A DNA stretch of 64,000 nt from Sepiola atlantica (GCA_963556195.1 OY744531.1:99279623-99343622); one strand, 5' to 3'; positions 1 through 12,622 are shown, counted from the stretch's first letter. Made by a program: numbers and translations. The notes: generated by a model not told the origin, from the sequence alone.

Positions 1-50
1 GATAGATAGATAGATAGATAGATAGAGAAAGAGAGAAAGGTAGATAGATA
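1..50. repeat. (GATA)n microsatellite
   Basis: Window begins inside a GATA/GAGA tract. Confidence 0.9.
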
Positions 51-460
51 TTCTTTTCTATCCAGTTTTGAAAATTGTGAGATCCTATTTACATCATGTA
101 CGAACATACATGTTACCAAAAAAATGCATAGCTGTACCTATTTTTACTTGAGAAGAATTAATCCGAGAACATGAGTCGAGTGTGTGAAATGAAAAAGAAG
201 GGGGGTCGTTGACATTTAAAGGTAGGCTTCCAAATGTGAAAGAAAGCGAGAGAGGGGGAGATTAAAAGAGGGGGATTAAAAGAGGGGGAGATTAAAAGAG
301 GGGGAGAGAGAAGAGAACAGGAACCGATATCTTAATCTAAGCTTCGGAATCCCCCTTTTCTCGTGAGAAACCGAAGTTTAAATACTAACACATATTAAGT
401 TCAAATAGTATTTGCATTAGAAAGACGTAGCCCATGATCCCTCATGGTGTGTCGTAACAA

Positions 461-530
461 CAAGAAGAAGAAGAAGAAGAAGAAGAAGAAGAAGAAGAAG
501 AAGAAGAAGAAGAAGAAGAAGAAGAAGAAG
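461..530. repeat. (AAG)n microsatellite
   Basis: About 23 uninterrupted AAG units. Confidence 0.95.
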
Positions 531-540
531 CTTACAAACA

Positions 541-660
541 AAAGCGCCCTCGACAGGGGAATGCCGACGGGGCCGACCATGGCAAATTTCGTGCCCATCT
601 AGTTTCCCTTTTCTGGGGGAACTGGAATCCCTACAATAAACTGATCTTGTGTCTAACCTT
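541..660 (+). mobile_element. Internal fragment of U2-headed SINE
   Basis: GCGCCCTCGACAGGGGAATG and GACGGGGC resemble the central hairpin of the family, followed by a diverged tail. It is next to the (AAG)n tract. Confidence 0.5.
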
Positions 661-966
661 GCCGCTGCGGGAAGGGGTGGGGCAAACTACTCAAATTGTC
701 GTTAACGATTATTTAATGTCGAAATGCGATACCGATTTTAAACGATTCATTGTGTACAATTAATTGAACAAAAGTTGCTATTTGACGCATGGCTAAGTTT
801 TATTGAGGGTTCATACCTTTCCCATCAGCACAATTAAACACAATAGATCCGATAGTATTGAAAGTTGGCAGTGACGATCGAAGACTCACTGATCCTGGTT
901 GGAGCCTCCATAAAACAAGTACTAAAAATGATCTGACAAAATTATAATAAGCAAGAAATAATAAGT

Positions 967-968
<2 letters not shown>

Positions 969-1032
<64 letters not shown>
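969..1032. repeat. (CT)n microsatellite
   Basis: About 31 CT units. Confidence 0.95.
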
Positions 1033-1034
<2 letters not shown>

Positions 1035-1478
1035 ATTGCCCCTTTTGAGCTTTTAGCCACTGGACGATCATATGGTTGAATAAAACGTTTTATTCGATTT
1101 AATAGCATTATAATTATAATAAGAAAGCGTGTCAGACGGCCTTGTTTTCAGCTAACGAAATTATCCTCGGTTCATGAAGGAATACAGCAACAAACGCGGA
1201 AATAGCTCCGTTGGCCAGCAACGAAATTATGGATTTTAAATTAATTAGAATAAAGAACTAAATGATTGCATGCGTTCATCTTGATGATGTTCCTGCGCCT
1301 ATGTAACAGTAATTATTGATAGATAATGACAAAAACATAAGTCTGTAGCAGACGCTACTACCGACCAGGGGATATTTGTTGCGACTTCTTTTCTTTCTTT
1401 GTTTGATCAGCCCTTCTTCGTCTCTGAGATAGAGAAGAGGGGATGATCTCGTGAAAGCACGTTGGCTGAAGATTCCGG

Positions 1479-1660
1479 CCAATCAGGGACCAATAGGTCA
1501 GCTTGACCACGCGTGATTTGACTCCCTACCTATAAAACAAGTCACACACTATCTTTTCGCTCTCTTTTTCTCCCGCTTTCCCGCCGAACGCACACAGAGG
1601 AGATCGTTAACACCCCCACCGGCTCGACCGATGAGGTGGGGGAGGCAAAAGTCAAAAAGT
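1479..1660 (+). promoter_or_regulatory. Candidate promoter: CCAAT boxes, TATA box, GC-rich leader
   Basis: CCAAT at 1479 and 1490, TATAAAA at 1531-1537, then a pyrimidine-rich leader and a short open segment from ATG 1631. AAAAGTAG followed by GTAATC at 1658 looks like a splice donor. Spacing is right for an RNA polymerase II promoter. No downstream exon is recognised, so a retroelement LTR is equally possible. Confidence 0.3.
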
Positions 1661-1682
1661 AGGTAATCTCTTTTAATTCCTA

Positions 1683-2960
1683 CCACGAATAATGAACTAT
1701 TCTGTCAAGCACACACACATTACAATTGCCACAAAAATACATCAAACACGCTCGCATATATGCATTCGTACAAACATGAACTTAAACAAACCGAACATTT
1801 CACTAGTACACGTTCGTACAAACGGAACTTTTTACTCCTTAAAAATATGAACTCTGTAACTGATAGCTTTACAAAATGTCTTAGTCAAATAAATTGTTTT
1901 GTTTAATATAAATGTTTTACTCCAATTATTGATTTTGCAAAATACCATTTTTGTGTGTTAGCTTTATTATTCCTTCGCTTTCTTTTAATATAATTTCAGA
2001 TATTATAATAATGTTTTCTTTCTTCCCTTTGTTTGTTTTATTTTGTTAATTTTATCCACACGTGGTCGGGCCACGTCGAACAGTGGGAATGACTTGCTGC
2101 TATAAAGGCATCTCTCCCACAACCATTGGTCGGGGCACCCCACATGGGTTTAACCCTTTGTTCGAACCAACCCCCGACCATAAGTCCTTACCGATTAACA
2201 TCGGAGACAAAAATATGAAAGAAAGTATTTCTAATCGATTGAAGAATATTTTTTTAACAAATCTAACAGATATTCTGGCTGCGTCGTATTCAGTGATGTT
2301 ATGTAAGGCACTTCGAGGGTTTTGGGCCTTCCAACATCAGACCTACTTGTCTGGCAACCCCTAACTTCAGAAATCAAGTGAACGCTTGCATCTCGATAGC
2401 AACCGATCACATACTTCCGAACCTGAAAATATTAACAGAAAAAAATGACAGTTCCGATGACAATTCATTCATACCCAATTTCAATATCATGTCGACGAAT
2501 CAAAGTGCATGTAGTCTATTTTAATACGAAGATACGCACAAGTTTGAATATGGCGCGCCTAGCTCTGAATGCTTGACCTTATTCACGGGACCCTATCTTT
2601 CGTTCTCCTTCACGCCAACATCCGAGGTAGACGGACGTTTGGCTAATGTCATCCTCGGAGTGCTTTCGGCATCTCCGCAACGAACAGTTCTTGCAATTAG
2701 TTAAAAGCAAAATATATGCAACATACTCACTCGTTCAATTATTTATACACACGTGTGCAACATCTTCTCTTTCACATCACACACTGAATAGATAGTGTTA
2801 TGCTTAATCATGTTTTCTTCGTTTCGTCATTGGCCTCCGAGGGATTTCTCTTTCAGCTACTCTTCTCAACTAATTGCCTCTAATATATCGTTCATTTAAG
2901 CGTAAATTGGCCATTTATCTCTCTTCGAGTCCCGGGAGATAGACGACCATCATGCCTTTT
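1683..2960. other. Intergenic, nothing recognised
   Basis: AT-rich sequence without a supported gene. A 100-codon plus-strand ORF at 2062-2364 has no recognisable domain and ordinary composition, and I do not call it. Confidence 0.5.
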
Positions 2961-3005
2961 TTATACACCAATCAGTCACCACTTACCGAGAATAAGTGAG
3001 TACAC

Positions 3006-3006
<1 letters not shown>

Positions 3007-3055
<49 letters not shown>

Positions 3056-3169
3056 CTGACTTACTGACATTAAAATACAGAGAGGCATTTTCCAAGCAGA
3101 CTCCCTATAACCACTACTGTTTACCATAGCCATGATGCCACTCACTTTTATCAGCGATAAATCCAAGTA

Positions 3170-3244
<75 letters not shown>

Positions 3245-3268
3245 CATCATCATCATCATCATCATCAT
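3007..3268. repeat. Two (AAT)n tracts and (ATC)n
   Basis: AAT tracts at 3007-3053 and 3166-3243, the second ending in (ATC)8, separated by ~110 bp of unique sequence. Confidence 0.95.
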
Positions 3269-3324
3269 CTACCAATCCCTGAACAATCATGGACTACTCC
3301 CCAAAGAAAAAAAAAGGATGCCGG

Positions 3325-3470
3325 AAAGGGAAAAGAGGGACGCATGATCTGCTATACATAGATCAAAAGATCCTGAAGGAGATAAAATAAGAAAAAAAAA
3401 GAACATATCCATGGCATGGATTGACTACAAAAATGCTTACGACAGAATCCCTACAAAAATATAAAAGAAC
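3325..3470 (+). pseudogene. LINE reverse-transcriptase fragment
   Basis: THDLLYIDQKILKE in one frame and, after a frameshift in an A-run, ISMAWIDYKNAYDRIP. This matches non-LTR RT motif A (AWIDYKKAYD.IPH). It is cut immediately after. Confidence 0.65.
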
Positions 3471-5712
3471 TAATTTCACAAAAAAAATCACTTAATTCAC
3501 TATGAATTAGACACATTTTAGATATTTCAAAAATCATTATTATTTAGTAGTAATTTTGGTCTTCACATGTCCGTCCCCAATTGTGGACCCCAGTCGTGAA
3601 CCTCAATCGCATGTTTGCCAGGCTTGTATTATACATCGCCTTGATGGAAGGACAATGGGGGTAAATGATTCACCAACTCACACAAAGACAATCGGAAATA
3701 GGATAGATGAGAATGGCCAGTTTCTATTGTTCAGAGGGTTGGTGAATTAAACAAAAACAAACACAGATATAGGATTTCCAATATGACTAAAGATGTTTGG
3801 GGTGGCAGGGTTTTGCGACATTTAACGATTACATTAGTTTACGGGAATTTAACTTAGTTTCATGGCAGGCGAGAGTTTACGAGACAGTTGACGAGTTGAC
3901 GACTCGGAGAAAAGACGATCAGTTGGTTATCAACTTCAGGCGAGAGCAGATTGGGCAGAGCTTTAGTGGATGAAGAGATAAGCTGACGACTTGAGTGACG
4001 ACAATGTGGGTCTCGACAGTTCTCGACTGTGTCACACACACACACATAGTTTCAACTAACTGATACACAATGTATATGAGTTTGTGTTTTTCTTGTGAGT
4101 TGTTTGCTTTTCTGAACTTGTAAACCAGTGCTGTCGACGATTCGACATGGCCAGAACTAGAATGAAAGATGAAGACGATAAGAAAACCACGGCACACACA
4201 ACATTGGGGTTGACGATTGTCGAGGGACGCACGTGGTCTTACACTGGAAATCTGTTTGAAAGTTGGATTGCCTTTGTAATCTTTTTTTCTTCTTACAGTT
4301 AGATTACACTTAGGCAGATGAGCTGATTGGGTTCGGTCACCTTTTTTGAAGTCTTCATTCACACACGCGAGAGGCAGGTGATGGGAAGCTTACGTGTAAC
4401 ACTTAAGTGTTGTAAAAGAATAAAACATCAACGAACAGAAGCCATTGAGCAACGGGGTTGTTGGAGTTTGTTTGTTTTTTCAGCTACCAGGCGAGAAACT
4501 TCAGTTTTCACATTCATCACCACTCTGACTTCAGAGAACTGAACAGCTGGTTCTTTCGACGAAGTGGACTACAGACAACCCGCCTGGATTAAAGAACATC
4601 CACAGTATAATACAATATTGATTCTCGTTTTTGATTTTTTTTTTTTTTGCTTTGTTTTTTATGGTAATCGCTCAAGACAAAGCACGAAGACAGCTAACAA
4701 GAACGAAAAATGATTATCGCAAAGACAATAAAATGCCTATTGGCCTTAGTCTTGAAAAGACCAAGATTATAGGTAGGCAGAAAACGGTCAGCAAAAAGAG
4801 AATTCCACAAGCCTGCAGTTCTTGGAAAGAAGCTACTGAAATAGGAAGCTGTTTTACAATGAGCTATCAAAACAGCGAATTAATGGAGTCCACTAGACCA
4901 ACAGGTCAAACAGGTTGGGACAAATGCAGCAGGGAATAGATCACATAACCTTAAAGAACGCATGCCATCAGAAAAGACTGAGACTAGCAACATCACGTCT
5001 TTGAGAGAGAGGATGCAGAGAAGAAAGGGTGTGGCCAATCAAATTACATATATGTTTCTGCACCTTATCAAGAACCCTCAAATCGATTCACCAGCTCAAA
5101 TATGACAACAGTGCTCAATACATGGTCTGATAGTAGATTTGTAGAGAATAGCCTCAGGTATGAGAAAGTGTTTGTTGCGATAGAGAGAACCGACTGTATG
5201 AGAAACAGAAAGAGCAGTGGATTGGCTCCAATAAAGAAGTGATATCAGAAACTGGGGTGCATTTTCATGTCAAAGACAAATCGTTCTACAAAAAAGGCAT
5301 CGAACTGTTAGAGAAGCGTTGAAATCAGTGTATCACTCTAGAAGGAAACTATGTTGATGAATAACAACTAATTTTGTCTAAAAGTTCATTTATTAGTTAA
5401 GCCCGAGGTCTATTGAATGATGTGTTATATAGAAACCTTTGTACATTTTATTTGATTTTAATCATCAAAATCTAGCAGCAAAATCCCACCCCTTCAGTGT
5501 AAGAGGTCCCTAAATGCCGGAAGATGTTCTACTCTAATAACTTCTTTCCTCCAACCGCTTGCCTTTGGAATTCCCTCCCTGCTCCCCCGACCGTACAAAC
5601 ATTCAGAAATTGAAATGTAATGCAAACAAATATCTTTCTGCACAACTCCCCTCCCAGGTTTCCCACTCGAACAAAATAGCTCCTTATGCTTCATCATCAT
5701 CAAGTTTGGTAT
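3471..5712. other. Intergenic, no supported gene
   Basis: Contains several ORFs of 60-147 codons with no recognised domain. 4631-5330 has a run of coding-like plus-strand composition (a 102-codon ORF rich in Lys/Thr/Gln), which might be an old transposon remnant, but no motif can be named. Confidence 0.45.
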
Positions 5713-6085
5713 CTAAGATGCTGCCACTATCCCAGATTCTAGGGTGAGCAACACCAGGCAACGTATCACGCATGCTCTCCATTTGGTCCGATCTCTAGGG
5801 TTGATACCGGTTATGTTGGTTGCAGTCAGGTCACTTTGTACGCACTTAAGCCAGGTTTTCCTTGATCTTCCACATACCCTCGTGCCTGGGGTTTCTATGC
5901 TTGTTTTTGAGTTGATGTAGTAGGTGGCATGCTGTACATGACACAACCACCAGAGACGCCAAGCGCGTAAAGCATTTAAAATCCCACCAAGCGTCTGATA
6001 AAGCACGGCTGAAGAGATTCTTTCCTCTAGTTTTCTGACACACTCGCCTGATCACAGCATAGTCATTACGCTTCAGTAGCAATAT
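5713..6085 (-). pseudogene. LINE ORF2 C-terminal fragment, frameshifted
   Basis: Upstream frame KRNDYAVIRRVCQ, then another frame LRAWRLWWLCHVQHA, GTRVCGRSRKTWLKCVQSDL, DRTKWRACVI. The order (ERND..IRW.C, R.RRLRWLGHV, G.RGRPKKTW....DL, ..W) is that of the C-terminal region of many non-LTR elements. Confidence 0.75.
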
Positions 6086-6372
6086 GTCTTGTTTGGGGAA
6101 AAGTTTGTTTTTTTAAGCGGAGTTGGGTATTATTTAAAGCCAAAATCATTCATTTTGTTAAAAGTTTTGATGCCCCAAACTCTTAATATCCTCAAATGGC
6201 TCAGTATTTTTATGGGATCATTAAAATGTTCTAGAAGCAACTTGTAGCAATTTTGTACGTGGTTAGGGTTAGATTATGTAGAAAGGAAATTTCCACTTTG
6301 AAACTACATTACATAAAAAGGAAATATCCATCCACTCTGTAATAAAGACCAATGCGTATGTGTATGTGTATG

Positions 6373-6412
<40 letters not shown>

Positions 6413-6756
6413 GAAACTAAAAGTATACTTTTAGAGAATTGAACCTATAGTGAAATGGTTTAAGCTCAATATACGAGATAGAGCAATTATAAAGATAAAT
6501 GAAGGAAGAGGGATAAACATGTACGAATGACAAATCTATTTCAACTTCGATTGTTCAATGCAAGGTGTACTCGATAAAAACATGTTTATTTTTCTTTCCT
6601 TAAGCCAGTCTTTTCAAAGATTAAAATCTTATTATCAGAGGAATTACATAGATGGATAAGTTGGCAGTGGAATAGCCAAAGTTCAAAATTTGATGAAATA
6701 GATTTGTCATCCATACATCTCTCTTCCTTCATTTATATATATATATATATATATTT

Positions 6757-7080
6757 CAATTTTATTAACTTTCCATGCAATACTTTGAAACTTGAACGAT
6801 ACCACACACTTTACTTGACAGCGTGCCAGCGCATTTCTCGTTCGACACCGGTTTTGAATCCCAACCGCCAATTTTTAACAGCACGGCGATGAAGTCGTAC
6901 CACCAAGGACGTTTATCAAATTAACAAAGAAATAAGTTTCTTTATTCTTGTTTTTTGATGAAAAAAAAAAAAAAATGACTCAATACTGGTCACCCCTGAA
7001 GAAGGAATTTTATTCCGTAATCGATAGGATTAATGTAAAAAAAAAAAAATAATAAATTAATCTTGTATTGCTAATTTGGC
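6757..7080 (+). mobile_element. Family E element (GUAA hammerhead variant), single copy
   Basis: Shares its whole length with 25440-25835: TTTTATTAACTTTCCATGC, a tRNA-like segment around 6825-6890, A-rich tracts, the hammerhead-like core at 6991-7028 and the end AGCCAAATTA..CAATAC (inverted sense). It lies between (TA)n tracts at 6734 and 7093. Confidence 0.72.
6991..7028 (+). ncRNA. Hammerhead-like motif with GUAA in place of GAAA
   Basis: CUGAAGA at 6996-7002, stem II GGAAU/AUUCC, then GUAA (7017-7020), AUCGAU and AGG. Stem I is CC/GG or slightly longer. The invariant A13 is U in all four copies, so cleavage is unlikely unless the register differs. Confidence 0.5.
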
Positions 7081-7092
7081 TTATATTTCAAT

Positions 7093-7116
<24 letters not shown>

Positions 7117-7123
<7 letters not shown>

Positions 7124-7510
7124 GTGAAATATTTTGAAAATCAAACAATCGTTATTTATTTAATTTTTTTTTTCGCGAATTTTCGTTGTAAACACAACTT
7201 TCTCAAGCGAGACTGTCTTATAGTGTTTTTTTTTTCTTTTCTTCCTCCTCATATTGGTGGTATTAATCCTGAGGGGTCGAAAACACGTCACGATCTTACG
7301 ACGTTATTTTTTTTTTTAGTCCTGGCGATGTTGTATACGCTGATTTGGCGCTTTTTTAAGTAATGAAAGGAAGTCAACATCTTATAAGCACGGATTAGAA
7401 TGTATTAAAGTGAAATATTTTGAAAATCAAACAATCGTGCAATTTTAAACAGTCTCGCTTGAGAAAGTTGTGTTTACAACGAAAATTCGCGAAAAAAAAA
7501 AAATAAATGA
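7117..7510. repeat. Inverted and direct repeat pair
   Basis: ATTAAAGTGAAATATTTTGA (35 bp in total) is repeated directly at 7117 and 7403. The following ~48 bp at 7170-7218 (CGCGAATTTTCGTTGTAAAC...) are inverted at 7449-7498. Confidence 0.75.
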
Positions 7511-7599
7511 ATTTTTCATTTATTGTATTTAAAATATCTACACTAACATGTTAGTCTGTCTCAACAGAATTACGTAGGGGCAGATAAGTATAGTCATTT

Positions 7600-7880
7600 C
7601 CGGTTTGGATTTAGTTTGGTTGTTTCGTTTTACGGCATATCAACCCTTTTTGGGAATCTAGTCATTTACGCAAAAGTTTTTATGCTTCAAGTTCTTCATA
7701 TCTTCAAATATTTATTTACGGTGTTTGATTTGGTTGTTTTGATTCACGGCATTTCAATACTTTTCAGGTTATTTAATGCCGAATTCAGTCATTTTGATAA
7801 AAGCTTTTATGCTTCAAGTTCTTCCCATCTTCAAATATTTATTCATAGTGTTTGGTTTGTTTGTTTTCAGCTTTGCAGAA
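7600..7880. repeat. Two diverged ~140-bp tandem units
   Basis: TTTGG.TTGTTT.G.TT.ACGGCAT.TCAA.CTTTT and TTTTATGCTTCAAGTTCTTC.ATCTTCAAATATTTATT recur at 7610 and 7735, and 7676 and 7800. A short relative (TTATGCTTCAAATTCTTAAT) is at 32128. Confidence 0.65.
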
Positions 7881-8399
7881 CATGATTGAGTTTTGCAAAG
7901 GGAAAGAAAAAAAACAACAGTAACATCAATGTTTGGTGCATTTTAGGTCAGGATCCGATTTGGAAATATAAAATTCCTAGTATTCTGTCAAGGATTTGTT
8001 ATATATATATATATATATATATATTTTATTGTTTATTATCTATTTTTCAATCGAGACTCATCAGCATAGAAGTATGACTATTCACTACCGGTCACACGAT
8101 TCGAAACCCTGGATTACAAGTATTTTTCAACCCAAATACAACGTCGCTAACCGATCGGCCAATTCTGAATAGCTTATAAACAATGATAATTTTAACACAT
8201 TTAAAGCGGCGAGACGTACAGCCATTCTACTTCTATAAGGGAAGGAATGATGCATATAAAGCAAGTGACGTCATGCTGTGTCAGTACTACCATTTACAGT
8301 GCTCTACTTTTTTACGAGGAGCTTCAAATATAAATATATATTCAAATTTTCAAATATAAATATATTTCAAATTCAAATATATATATATATATATATATT

Positions 8400-8625
8400 G
8401 ATGTTTCACTGAGAATATTCAGTAAAGTCCGGAACAAGGCCAATAAAAACAAGCTCGATGAGCCCCGATTATAGGGTATAGAGAATTTAAACGTATATTT
8501 GGATAATTTACCAAGATATTTTTTTCAGAGAGGATTCATCACAACGAAAAGATCTTTTATTTTATTATTTATTTATTTTGTAAAGTTATTGTTCCCTACA
8601 CATGTTTCGCTACCTACCTAAAATA
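8400..8625. repeat. Divergent Penelope-type terminal-repeat fragment
   Basis: Shares the order TTTCACT...ATTCAGT..AG.CCGG....CCAATAAAA.ACAAGCTCGATGA and then CCTACACATGTTTCGCTACC with the left Penelope repeat, but is clearly diverged. It stops inside the ribozyme region, just before the (TA)n at 8643. It is probably a related, older family. Confidence 0.55.
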
Positions 8626-8640
8626 TTGACCTCAACAATA

Positions 8641-8686
<46 letters not shown>

Positions 8687-8871
8687 TCTTGGATATCTTT
8701 CCTGGATATGTTTTAAATTGTATGACTTGGATGAACTGTATAGCTTTAACAAAAAGTATGTTTTGGCCTGATATATTTGATGTTTTATATACTTTTATGT
8801 ATTTATATATATATTTTTATATATTTTCAAAGTTTAATTTTATTACTTGCAGTAATGTCATGGTGGTAATT

Positions 8872-8918
8872 GTCCTCTGAGGAGAAGAATTTTCTTTGAA
8901 AGCTCATGAGTTAAGGAC
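8872..8918 (+). ncRNA. Hammerhead ribozyme motif, family B copy 1
   Basis: GUCCU/AGGAC stem I, core CUGAGGA (8877-8883), stem II GAAGA/UCUUU, GAAA at 8898-8901 and stem III AGCUCA/UGAGUU with one G-U pair. The NUH site is UUA, with cleavage predicted after 8913. The surrounding ~270 bp (8720-8990) resembles 16905-17150. Confidence 0.85.
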
Positions 8919-8997
8919 TTTAAGGTACTTTGCCTGAACATTGAATTCTAATAAAATTTGATTCGCACTTTATTTCACTTTATATAATGCTATACAT

Positions 8998-9029
<32 letters not shown>

Positions 9030-9348
9030 GAGAGAGAGAGAGACATGTATATTTGAGCAACATGTTTTCTGCGAGACATTTTGTTAAATCATATGGACGA
9101 CTTGTGTCTTCATTTTTTTTTGTTGATCCTTTCTAGACGCCTGATTGATGAGCGAGTTTCAGACTGGAAACTGGCAGATGAAATTGCCGTACTGGTTGGT
9201 TAAAAATAAACTAAGACTACCAATATTAGAAGCTCTACATATTATACCTAAAAAAAGCCAGCAGTTAATAAAATTAATTTTGATAAGTGAAAACTTGCTA
9301 AAATTTCTTTAATACTAATACTCTATTAATACTACATATAACCTTAAC

Positions 9349-9374
9349 AGTATTATTATTAGTAGTAGTATTAG

Positions 9375-9406
<32 letters not shown>

Positions 9407-9781
9407 GAAGTATTATTATAATTATTATTAGAAGTATTATTATTATTATTATTAGAAGTATTATTATAATTATTATTAGTATTAGAAGTATTATTATTAT
9501 TAGTAGTAGTAGTATTAGAAGTATTATTATTATTATTATTATAATTATTATTAGAAGTATTATTATTATTATTAGAAGTATTATTATTATTAGAAGTATT
9601 ATTACAATTATTAGAAGTATTATAATTATTATTATTATTAGAAGTATTATAATTATTAGAATATTAGAAGTATTATTATTATTAGAAGTATTATTATTAT
9701 TATTATTATTATTAGAAGTATTATTATTATTAGAAGTATTATTATTATTATTATTATTATTAGAAGTATTATTATTATCAG

Positions 9782-9816
<35 letters not shown>

Positions 9817-10145
9817 GAAGTATTATTATTATTAGAATATTAGAAGTATTATTATTATTAGAAGTATTATTATTATTATTATTATTAGAAGTATTATTAT
9901 TATTAGAAGTATTATTATTATTATTATTATTAGAAGTATTATTATTATCATTAGAAGTATTATTATTATTATTATTAGAAGTATTAGAAGTATTATTATT
10001 ATTATTAGAAGTATTATTATTATTAGAAGTATTAGAAGTATTATTATTATTATTAGAAGTATTATTATAATTATTATTAGAAGTATTATTATTATTATTA
10101 TTAGAAGTATTATTATTATTATTATTATTAGAAGTATTATTATTC
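9349..10145. repeat. (ATT)n / AGAAGT mixed satellite
   Basis: About 800 bp of TATTAT tracts punctuated by TAGAAGTAT at variable spacing (15-45 bp). Confidence 0.95.
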
Positions 10146-10424
10146 TTTAATATCCTTATTTAGAAGTAAAAAGAATTATTTTGCCATCTAATTTACATAT
10201 GTGTTTGAGGTATGTACAAACACACCTATGTAAATTAGATTATGACGCTGGAAAAGGGAGAGTCGCTCTCTCTCTAAATGGGCAGAAACATTAAGAAGTA
10301 TTAGACAGAGGTTGAAGCAAAAGAGTGAGAGAGGATGAAAGAAATACATAGATAGTTAAGAGAGAGATGAGTGACTTGTTCAGTTATGGCTAATTAAATC
10401 TAAAACATAATTTTATCTGTAGAA

Positions 10425-10575
10425 TTTGGTATATTCGGACTACTGTTCTCATCTTGGGTGTTTTTATCACAACGTTTCGGCCGATGTAACCTCCGACCTT
10501 CTTCAGGTGAACCTTGTTGAACGCGGGAATCTGGACGGAATTTCGAACGGAACCCTTTCGTCAAAAATAAAAACA
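10425..10575 (-). mobile_element. Partial tRNA-headed hammerhead element (family A)
   Basis: Contains the 3' half of the family A unit (compare 12052-12316) including the ribozyme region. The tRNA-like head is missing; the unit is cut at the (A/T)-rich sequence after 10575. Confidence 0.75.
10468..10509 (-). ncRNA. Hammerhead motif, family A
   Basis: Stem I CAC/GUG, CUGAAGA, one extra A, stem II GGUCG/CGGCC, GAAA, and stem III AC/GU followed by U. It is the best-preserved family A ribozyme in the window; the copies at 12107 and 12500 have broken cores (CUGCAGA, CUAAAGA). Confidence 0.72.
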
Positions 10576-10786
10576 GCTGTTATATTGGAAATGAATGTTT
10601 AATTGCTCTATTCAATATATTGAGCTTTATATTATTACAATAGATTATTATTAAACGATAATTCAATTATCTTTAACTTAATTCAACATTTAAATATTAT
10701 ATACATATATAAATCACTTGTTTTTGTCTTCCTTCTCAATGCCAACATATTTCTATTTCTTACATTGTTACAGCATTCTAATACTC

Positions 10787-12030
10787 GTCTATATTATATT
10801 AATATATAATTAATATTAATACATAATTAATATTTATACATAATTAATATTTATACAATTAATATTAATATATAATTAATATTTATACATAATTAATATT
10901 TATACATAATTAATATTAATACATAATTAATATTAATACATAATTAATATTTATATATAATTAATATTAATATATAATTAATATTATATAATTAATATTA
11001 TATATTAATATTAATATATAATTAATATTAATATATAATTAATATTAATATATAATTAATATTATATATTAATATTAATATATAATTAATATTAATATAT
11101 AATTAATATTAATATATAATTAATATTATATATTAATATTAATATATAATTAATATTAATATATAATTAATATATAATTAATATTAATATATAATTAATA
11201 TATAATTAATATTAATATATAATTAATATTAATATATAATTAATATATAATTAATATTAATATATAATTAATATTAATATATAATTAATATTAATATATA
11301 ATTAATATTAATATATAATTAATATTAATATATAATTAATATTAATATATAATTAATATTATATATTAATATTAATATATAATTAATATTATATATTAAT
11401 ATTAATATATAATTAATATTATATATTAATATTAATATATAATTAATATTATATATTAATATTAATATATAATTAATATTATATATTAATATTAATATAT
11501 AATTAATATTAATATATATATTAATATTAATACATAATTAATATTATATATTAATATTAATATATAATTAATATTAATACATAATTAATATTAATACATA
11601 ATTAATATTAATACATAATTAATATTAATACATAATTAATATTAATACATAATTAATATTAATACATAATTAATATTAATATATAATTAATATTAATATA
11701 TAATTAATATTAATATATAATTAATATTATATATTAATATTAATATATAATTAATATTAATATATAATTAATATTATATATTAATATTAATATATAATTA
11801 ATATTAATATATAATTAATATTAATATATAATTAATATTAATATATAATTAATATTAATATATAATTAATATTAATATATATATTAATATTAATATATAA
11901 TTAATATTAATATATATATTAATATTAATACATAATTAATATTAATACATAATTAATATTAATACATAATTAATATTAATATATAATTAATATTAATATA
12001 TAATTAATATTAATATATAATTAATATTAT
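10787..12030. repeat. AT satellite, TATAATTAATATTAA units
   Basis: Over 1.2 kb of A/T-only DNA with a 16-17-bp period (ATTAATATTAATATATA), rare C at ATACATA variants. Each unit is nearly self-complementary. Highly likely to fold or to be unstable. Confidence 0.95.
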
Positions 12031-12051
12031 TACTTATTACTATGGAATTAT

Positions 12052-12316
12052 TTTTGTAGAATTTGGTATATTTGGACTACTGTTCTCATCTTGGGTGTTT
12101 TTATCACAACGGTTAGACCAATGTAACCTCCGACTTTCTGCAGGTGTACTCTGTCGAACTCAACAATCTGGACAGAATTTCGAACGGAACCCTTTATTTA
12201 ATCCACAGGGGTAGCATGCTTTCGTTCCATCGTCCATAACTGGGAAGTTTTCAATAATTCGCAATTCTTCGTATCGCCCACACTGAGGATTGAACCTTCA
12301 ACCTTCAAATGACTGT
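12052..12316 (-). mobile_element. Family A tRNA-headed element, minus copy
   Basis: The minus strand reads, in order: tRNA-like B box GGTTCAATCCT, an internal ATGGACGATGGAACGAAAG-type stretch, the ribozyme region (core mutated to CUGCAGA), and a tail ending in GTAGAATTTGG-type sequence. It is head to head with the plus copy that starts at 12317. Confidence 0.78.
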
Positions 12317-12622
12317 CTCTTAGAACCCGTGGCGCAGTGGATATAGTACTAAGTAAAATTCAGTTCTAAGTGACAGTCAGCGATACGAAGAATTGCGAAT
12401 TACTGAAGACTTTTTCCCAGTCATGGCAGATGGAACGAGAGCATGCTATTAGATAAAGGGTCCTGTCCAAAATTCCGTCCAGATTCTCAAGTTCGACAAG
12501 GTACACCTAAAGAAGGTTGGAGGTTACATCAGCCGAAACGTTGTGATAAAAACACCCAAGATGAGAACAGTAGTCCGAATATACCAAATTCTACAAATTA
12601 TCAACCCGTATCTAAAATTTCC
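12317..12622 (+). mobile_element. Family A tRNA-headed element, plus copy
   Basis: Begins ACCCGTGGCGCAGTGGATA (A-box like), lacks the B-box segment present in the minus copy, and continues through the common body. The ribozyme core is mutated (CUAAAGA instead of CUGAAGA) although stem II and GAAA remain. Confidence 0.78.

Noticed and set aside
2062..2364. 100-codon plus-strand ORF
   Set aside because: No recognisable domain, splice context or repeat relationship; length expected by chance in this much sequence.
3919..4362. 147-codon minus-strand ORF
   Set aside because: Ordinary composition and no motif; overlaps another frame's ORF and crosses low-complexity sequence.
8035..8060. CUGAUGA...GAAA on the minus strand
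   Set aside because: No credible stem II or stem I; probably chance or a badly decayed terminal repeat.
9349..12030. CRISPR-like array
   Set aside because: Repeats are simple-sequence satellites without spacers, and the DNA is eukaryotic.
12107..12560. Active hammerheads in the two family A copies
   Set aside because: Cores read CUGCAGA and CUAAAGA, changing invariant G5/A6-region bases.
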